From positions 23,255,375 through 23,319,374 of the forward strand of contig CAIIXF020000005.1 in the NCBI GenBank assembly GCA_903813345.2: a DNA stretch of 64,000 bases, given 5' to 3'. The DNA is from Owenia fusiformis. Lineage: Eukaryota; Annelida; Polychaeta; Sabellida; Oweniidae. Below the pieces are notes generated by a model. That model made no database searches, was not told where the DNA came from, and saw only the letters and a list, made by a program, of their open reading frames with translations. This document shows positions 57,440-64,000 of the stretch, in pieces (within the stretch, counting starts at the first letter, position 1; each line of letters starts with the position of its first letter). A program made the translations under genes and the position numbers.

Positions 57440-60400
57440 AAGTAGAATATAGGCCTGTTATATTAAACAGGATTTCTCTATAAAATATGATTAAGTTAAT
57501 ATCTGTCTGCATTAGAAATTTGTCTGCTCATGCTTATTTCATGCAATTTCTTTCACCATTTTGAATGAAGCAACTAGATTCCACGCATTAATCTGTGGTT
57601 TACATGTATAATATGTACTTTATTACTGTTCATTTTATTCCTTGCTAATTTCTCTTCCTCAACCCTATTTGTTTTAAAGATGATTGGCTTGGACGTTGAT
57701 TGTTATATGAAAAATGTCACGAGGAACAAATATTATATTTACTTCCCATGTAGCTATATTTAGTTTTGTAACATATTAGTTATGTACCATTTTTCAAGAT
57801 ACAATCTGACATCAGTTTGTTACTGCATGTTGTTTGTGGCAGATTATAAATTATATTTTTCTGTTAAAACCTTACAATAATATTTATTTTTTATTTGTTT
57901 TGCATCAAGTAAAATCTAATTATTGCACATTTAATGAGGTACTATTCTTTGATATATGACCCAAGTTGGTGATATTTAGAAAAAGCCATGATTGAAATGT
58001 TAAAACAACAATAATATTGTCTTGCCAGGGTGACTTAATTAATGAACTGCCTGTACTTAAAAAATGTCAGCATGTTCAGACTTTTTTCTACATTGTTGGT
58101 CTTCAAAGCTCCAAAATGTCAATTAAATGCCCAATTTTCTTGTATTTCTATACAGTTTAGAGTGTCATGACTATGCCTGTAAACCTATAAAGTTGTGAAG
58201 CATATTGTAAGTGTGCTAATGTATCAGTATTCTAGCCACATATTGTACACTCCTAATAACATTGCCTTAGAATGGATATTTATATGTCCATAAATAAGAA
58301 CTGACAACGAAAATCAATTGGCCATCAAAAAATGCATCAAAATTGCTCTGATTAATGGAAAAATATAATAGAAAAATGACATCTGAAAAGCTTGTGATTA
58401 GCTCTTGAATAAAGATGTAATCAAGGAGTTTGCCTTGTTGGAAATATGGCTTAAAGTAAAGAAATGAGAGGAATAAAAAAGAAATAAAGGAAACAGGCAT
58501 GACATATCAAACATGGAAAAGGATTAAGAAAATTTGCTTCATTTAATGAGATAATAATGAACCAATATCATATGATATATGAGTAAAGGGTAAGTCACTA
58601 TGGCAATTTATGAATGGGGAAAGTAAATATTAACAAAATGTCACTCCTTAGAAACATGGCAATTTCTGTGAACTAATTGCAACTTTTAGTTTCATTTCAG
58701 AGCCATTCATACTTTCATTCAAATATATTGCTTTGAGATCTTGGAGTTTAACTGTGATATCCTTTCTATTATTGAGCATTCTAACGTTTTATGCTTTGCT
58801 AGGATTTAATGTTTTTTACGACGTGTTTTTGCCAATAACTTGGATAATTTAGGAAAATACATCCTCGGTTAAATTAATGATGTGTCACAAAATGGTGGAA
58901 AATAGTGTCTGACTCAACTAAAAAAGCTTATCTTACTATCTCCTTTTTTACCTTTTTGGACCATTCAGTATAAAGTTTCTTCATTGTATATTTTACGTCT
59001 GGGAATTTCTATAAATTATTAAGTCACATACCTCCTCCATATTTTCTAAAGTATTCTATCCTTTTATTGTGTAAAAGTCATTGATTCATTGTTCAATGGA
59101 TGCCAAGCTTATCTGGATTATAACTGACAGAACTTCCAATTACATGCAAGAATAAAACACAGATCAGCTCTAAAATTCTACAATATAAAGGAAAACTGCA
59201 AAACAGTGATTTAATTAGAAGCGGGCAACTTGGAATTTTCTCCAGTTCATTTCTACCCAAGTCTCCCATTGTGTTTGACAAAATTTGCAACTTTTCCAAT
59301 TCCATGTCAAAATTGTAATTCATTTTGCCAGTTGTTCAGAAATGTTAATGAAACCCAACTGACATTAAACGAAAAAAGGCTTAAAAACAAAAATACTCTC
59401 AACAAATCTAAAAACAAATCTTTTGATCAATTTTAATCCACACCTTGAGCCTGGGTATTAGCAAGGGCAATTGAAAATGATCTGTTTGGTATCTCTACTC
59501 TACATCAGTCACAATTAATGGAAACAGATCATGCTTCCATCCTATTAGGATTTACAATAATATTAAACCAGGATAAATCAGGTAGTTGGAATTGTATAAA
59601 AAATTCATGATCACTTTTCATTTATGTGGGACTAGGGGCCCATATGTAATCCCCTAGCTTTTGCTGAACTAATTCTGAAACATACACCAGGTCATGGTTA
59701 ATTTCACAGTTTTTTTTAATGATTGAATAAAGTACTTGATTTTCGTACAAAATTGTACAATTTTGAGCATGTACTTCATGTGTGTTCATTTTATTAAATA
59801 CAAATGTCATCCTTTCTAATCCATTTTATATCTTAAAAACTTGACCATCTTGACAATTAACTTATTGGTAGTGGATTTTATATCTCTGTTTGTATCATAA
59901 GTCTTGGATCAGACTTGGATATAATAAATGTTAGTGTCATTGTGATCCCTCTAATGCCCATGAGAAATCCCTCTTAGAATAATCTCATAGGATAAATGTA
60001 ACAATTTGGCAAACCCTAAGAAAAGTAAGATATACATAGAAATGAAAATGTGAAATAGAGAGAAAAGGAATGGTTTGTTCAATCAGTATATAAAGCTACT
60101 ATACTGGCTACTGTACAATATACATCTACATGTATACAAATTATACATCTACATGTATACAAATAGGTTCAAAACTTGTTATACTTCGCCCTTTTAATAT
60201 ATAATCCTATGGCATTGTGTTTGAATTCATGTACAAAATGTGCACCTATCGCATACCTGTATACAGGTGAGTTGTTGCAAAAATGTCAAGATATTTTGGA
60301 CAACCCTCACAATGAAAATGTCCACATCATTCAGTATTTGAATAATAATTATTCAGGAATTGCTTTATTTAGTACGTATTCCATTCTATATAATTCAACT

Positions 60401-61500
60401 TTTCAATGTTTTATAACATGGTTGGTTAGATGTAAGATTCTCAAGTCAGTTCATTCATGGTTTGGGTTTATTACTAATCTTACAGATCATGATATAAATG
60501 TTACAAGAGTACATACTAAATTTTGAATCATTGAATTCCTGAAACTGCAGTTCATATTTTTGCTTCATATTACAACAACCATTAAAAGCATGAAAAATCA
60601 TAAAGATCATTTGATCTCGCTTACCTTTGTGATTGATACATTATTCTCTGAAGAAAAAACTCCACTCCAGTAGGTTTGATAAACGACCAGTGAACAGTCT
60701 ATTATAGCAAATGTCAAAAATGTTGATAAATGGATTTATATGATTGTGTTTATTTATGTATTGATGAATCCATGTACATATATTATATATAGCTGTTCTA
60801 TTGAGTATTTACATATTAGCTTTCATACAATTACTCCTGTATAAACTATGGTGCTGAGGAATATACCATCAAGGTGGTGAGGGAAGATCACATATTGTAA
60901 ATCCAAATTAGCCTCTTTAATAGTTTGTTTTCAGCTCTTTAAAAGTTTTTAATCCACACAATAATTTCTACTGGGCTTCAAGGCTAAGTTAACCTTTATT
61001 TCATTGCTGGATTCGTGGTGATCGGTTGATATTGTTCCAAAGTATTTCATTGCAATTGCATGAATTTAAACACTTACTTATTGCCAGTGATATTCCACAT
61101 ATTCATATTCTTATGTTAGTTAGCATTTATTATGTTGACAAAGTCGAGACCACCTCCGGTTAGCAACTCTCTAATACAAGCTATAGTCTTGTAATATTTC
61201 ACAATCATTTGAACTTCAACACCATTTGTTAGAGTAGGAAGTGTTTACATTTCTGATAAATAAACTTTGATAATCTGTGTATAAGTTAAATTGTTTCCAT
61301 CCTGCAGAAAGTAATACATTACCTTATTCTATGTTATTACTCTTTAATTTCTCTTCTATGTAATCAATAGTGTGCATTTCATGTCTGATCTCTTCATTCC
61401 TTGTTTATTTCACTCTATCTGATTATATTTTAAAATTCATGGAATTGTCCACCATTAAATTTTATCATTGGTTCCAGATTACAATTAATCAACATTAAGT
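57440..61500. other. Non-coding stretch (intron or intergenic)
   Basis: No exon or domain recognised. A 22-bp direct duplication of TTATACATCTACATGTATAC occurs at 60,118-60,165. The 116-codon frame at 60,176-60,526 has no family resemblance and no splice context. Confidence 0.45.
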
Positions 61501-61506
61501 TCCACT

Positions 61507-61740
61507 TGTTACCGTACATGTATTTAGTATTTACTTGTTACTGTACATGTATTTAGTATTTACTTGTTACTGTACATGTATTTAGTATCTACTTGTTACT
61601 GTGCATGTGTTTAGTATTTACTTGTTACTGTACATGTATTTATTATTTACTTGTTACTGTACATGTATTTAGTATCTACTTGTTACTGTACATGTATTTA
61701 GTATCTACTTGTTACTGTACATGTATTAAGTATCTACTTG
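61507..61740. repeat. 29-bp minisatellite, about eight units
   Basis: The unit CTTGTTACTGTACATGTATT plus TAGTATTTA (or TAGTATCTA) repeats head to tail with few changes. The apparent protein frame (CYCTCI/LLVTVHV repeats) is an artefact of the array. Confidence 0.95.
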
Positions 61741-61749
61741 GTATTACGT

Positions 61750-64000
61750 CAATATTTCTCCTTGAAATAAATTGTTATTTCTGAAGTGTCAATTTTGTTG
61801 AGTTATATCATGACTGAGTAGTCTACAATCAATCTCCCTTTTGATAAAAAATATCTAAAAAGTCCTTTCTATATTTAGGCCCCATTAGATGATAATAGTT
61901 TTGTGCAAACACTATGTGGTATTGGTTTTGGCCCAAGGTCTAAACAATATACAAATCAAATATGGTACATACAGTGAAACTTGTATTCAATTTAGTTGAA
62001 TATATTATGAGCACCTCTCCAAATTTGCCTTTCACATTTGCAACCCCTCTTCTACCTCCCAGCCCTCAGATATATATACCTTTTCCAAGAGAATTTTTCC
62101 GGAGAGAGCTTCATTTTAATGTATTAAGATCTATTTTTATGCTTGTATCATATATTGAGAGATAATCTGCATATTATAAGTAAATATATTATTTATATTT
62201 CAAAATAATAACAATTCAAATCCCTATGCATTTCTTTTGGAAACATTATGAAATTTCACAAATGAAAACATTAAGTAATTTATCATAAGCCACCTAAAGT
62301 TAAGAAAATAACCATATTTTATAACTAATCCCATGTTGTTATCATATCTTGGCACAGTTTGACAGTATGGTTTGTTGGACAATATATTGGATACATCTAC
62401 TTTGTAAAGATAAAACCATCTAAAAGGACCACAACTGTGGCTGATGTGTTACCTTGTGAATCAATAAGACATGAGATAAAAAGCGTCAGAATAGTGATTC
62501 CAACATTAAGAAAGATTGCTATGAGCCCATGAAGACCCCCCCCCTTCTCTAGAAATCAAGTGACATTATGTCACAAAGTAATATCAGTAGAGAGTGTGAA
62601 GAATTATAATGAATTTTGCAAGCCTTATTTTGAGAAATCCACCGCCTCCCCCATTTCTATTAGTCAATGTATAATATCACTTACCTTAATATATAAAACT
62701 GTTCCAATATGTTAAAGATCAGGAAATATTGATCATGTGTAATTCAGAGATGTATTAAACTGCTGTACATATAACAATATCCTCACAGATGAAATCCATA
62801 TGACTATAATTTATAATTATGATAAAAGTGTAAACATTCTATATTCACCCATGAGTAAAATATCCTAGTTGCCATGATTTTGACTCAAAAAGAATGAAAT
62901 AGAGAGAATTTAGATTTAGAAATAAAGCTGACTGATGTAGTTTCTTATCTCAGTCGAATAAAAGTGCCAAAAATTGACTGGTAGATGTGCTGCTTATACT
63001 GTAGAGTATAGTTATAAACTACCCTCTGCCTAGTATAGACTAGTTGAGAAGTTGATGCAAGTCTGATTTTACATGAGTTAATGAAATCTGTCCTGTGCAG
63101 TCAACCATGGAAGGATTTTGAATCTGCTGGTGGCAAATTAATCAAAAGAGCTTGCTCTTTATGAAGTATATTTTAGGGCAATTAATATATTTAAGAATAT
63201 TTAAGAAGCAAAGTTGAAAACAAATGCAAAGGGTATACTAACTACTGATCATCCATACTCTTTCCTTGCTATTAATTCAAGTTTGATAAGATAGTCTATA
63301 AATATATTGGCATCACTAATTAAATTAGTATGCTTGATAGCAGTCCAGAAGTGATCACAAATACAGTAAAAATGTTGAAATAAGATTGGAATGTACGATT
63401 TAAAGTATACATCTTGCAAGCAGGGTATTTTCATTTCATTTGTCTTCCATCTTCCCCCACACTAAATATGCATGTTCCACACAAGGGTTTGGAAAGAGAT
63501 ATAGAAATAGATTTTATGCAAGGCTGCGATTTATTCATGGGCTGTAAGCCTTTTGACATTCACATAAGTCAAAATATGCATTGCATAAGAATGTTATATT
63601 ATTATCACTGCCATAGCTAGGATTTCACAAAGTAGGTGCAATGAGGTAAATGTTTTATGTCAATGAGGCAAATCTTTTCTGCCAATGAGGCAAAAAATCA
63701 TTGGTGAGGCAAAATCTGTTGGTGAGGCTATTTACTGTCCTAATCTGCATAGGCAAACACCCATAGCGACCCCCTGGCAATGGTAGTATGCATATTTTAC
63801 ATGTTCATAGTACTGTAAATGTGTTTTATGTGTGTATTAAGTTTGAATGATTGAAAAAATATCATTTTTATGAATTCAATTTACATCACATCAATTCTTT
63901 TGTTAAACTCTTGGCATGCATTAACAAATATTACAGTTTTACTTTGATACCATCTTAGAATCCAAGGCACTATTTGTACATTTTCTCAAATGTGAAAAAA
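61750..64000. other. Non-coding stretch to the window end
   Basis: No gene recognised. A short cluster of TGAGGCAAA/TGAGGTAAA direct repeats (63,640-63,730) resembles the TGAGGCAA motifs near 2,295-2,330. Confidence 0.45.

Noticed and set aside
60176-60526. 116-codon plus-strand ORF as a missing exon of the DD3-3-like gene
   Set aside because: It shares no blocks with the paralogue's exons 13-16 and lacks a suitable acceptor or phase.
61593-61784. 63-codon ORF rich in Cys, Tyr and Val
   Set aside because: It is a reading of the 29-bp minisatellite.

Overview
This is AT-rich animal nuclear DNA: spliced genes with GT-AG introns, many short inverted-repeat transposons, Penelope-like, LINE and Ty3/gypsy remnants, tRNA-derived SINE-like pieces and minisatellites. 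The DD3-3-like secreted genes, the Penelope-like and LINE types, and a GTCC-rich repeat beginning with a 'GGCTCACACAGTGAGCC' head suggest a marine invertebrate, perhaps a mollusc or another spiralian. That placement is an inference and is not secure.

Region 1-2,114 ends with the first coding exon (minus strand) of a monocarboxylate-transporter-like gene; the rest of the gene lies off the left edge. From 2.1 to 30 kb I find no convincing host gene apart from that exon. The region is a transposon graveyard. Its most unusual part is a 5.34-kb foldback element (7,635-12,973). It interrupts a Penelope-like reverse transcriptase exactly, with a 3-bp target duplication, and its core is an array of 22-bp modules in both orientations. 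A second inverted-repeat element (22,319-24,002) interrupts a LINE in the same clean way, with a 6-bp duplication. There is also a 767-bp hairpin, a pair of Tc1/mariner-type MITEs, a tandem duplication, a solo or 3' LTR, and a decayed Ty3/gypsy pol.

Region 30-53 kb carries two divergently transcribed paralogues of the DD3-3 family. The minus-strand gene (30,288-42,383) can be read completely: 16 coding exons and 772 codons, with a signal peptide and a C-terminal membrane anchor. The plus-strand gene (46,162-53,335 and beyond) has ten readable coding exons. Its 3' part is not in the window. The two proteins align well but most of their introns are at different positions. About 3.8 kb separates their start codons, and much of it is nested repeats. 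A 22-bp minisatellite, grown from the splice donor itself, begins intron 3 of the minus-strand gene.

Region 53-64 kb holds a 427-codon minus-strand ORF for a Golgi-type, fucosyltransferase-like type II membrane protein. It probably sits antisense inside the unfinished last visible intron of the plus-strand DD3-3-like gene. The rest is intergenic or intronic DNA with a few MITEs and a minisatellite. No rRNA gene, intact tRNA gene, CRISPR array or prokaryotic feature was seen.
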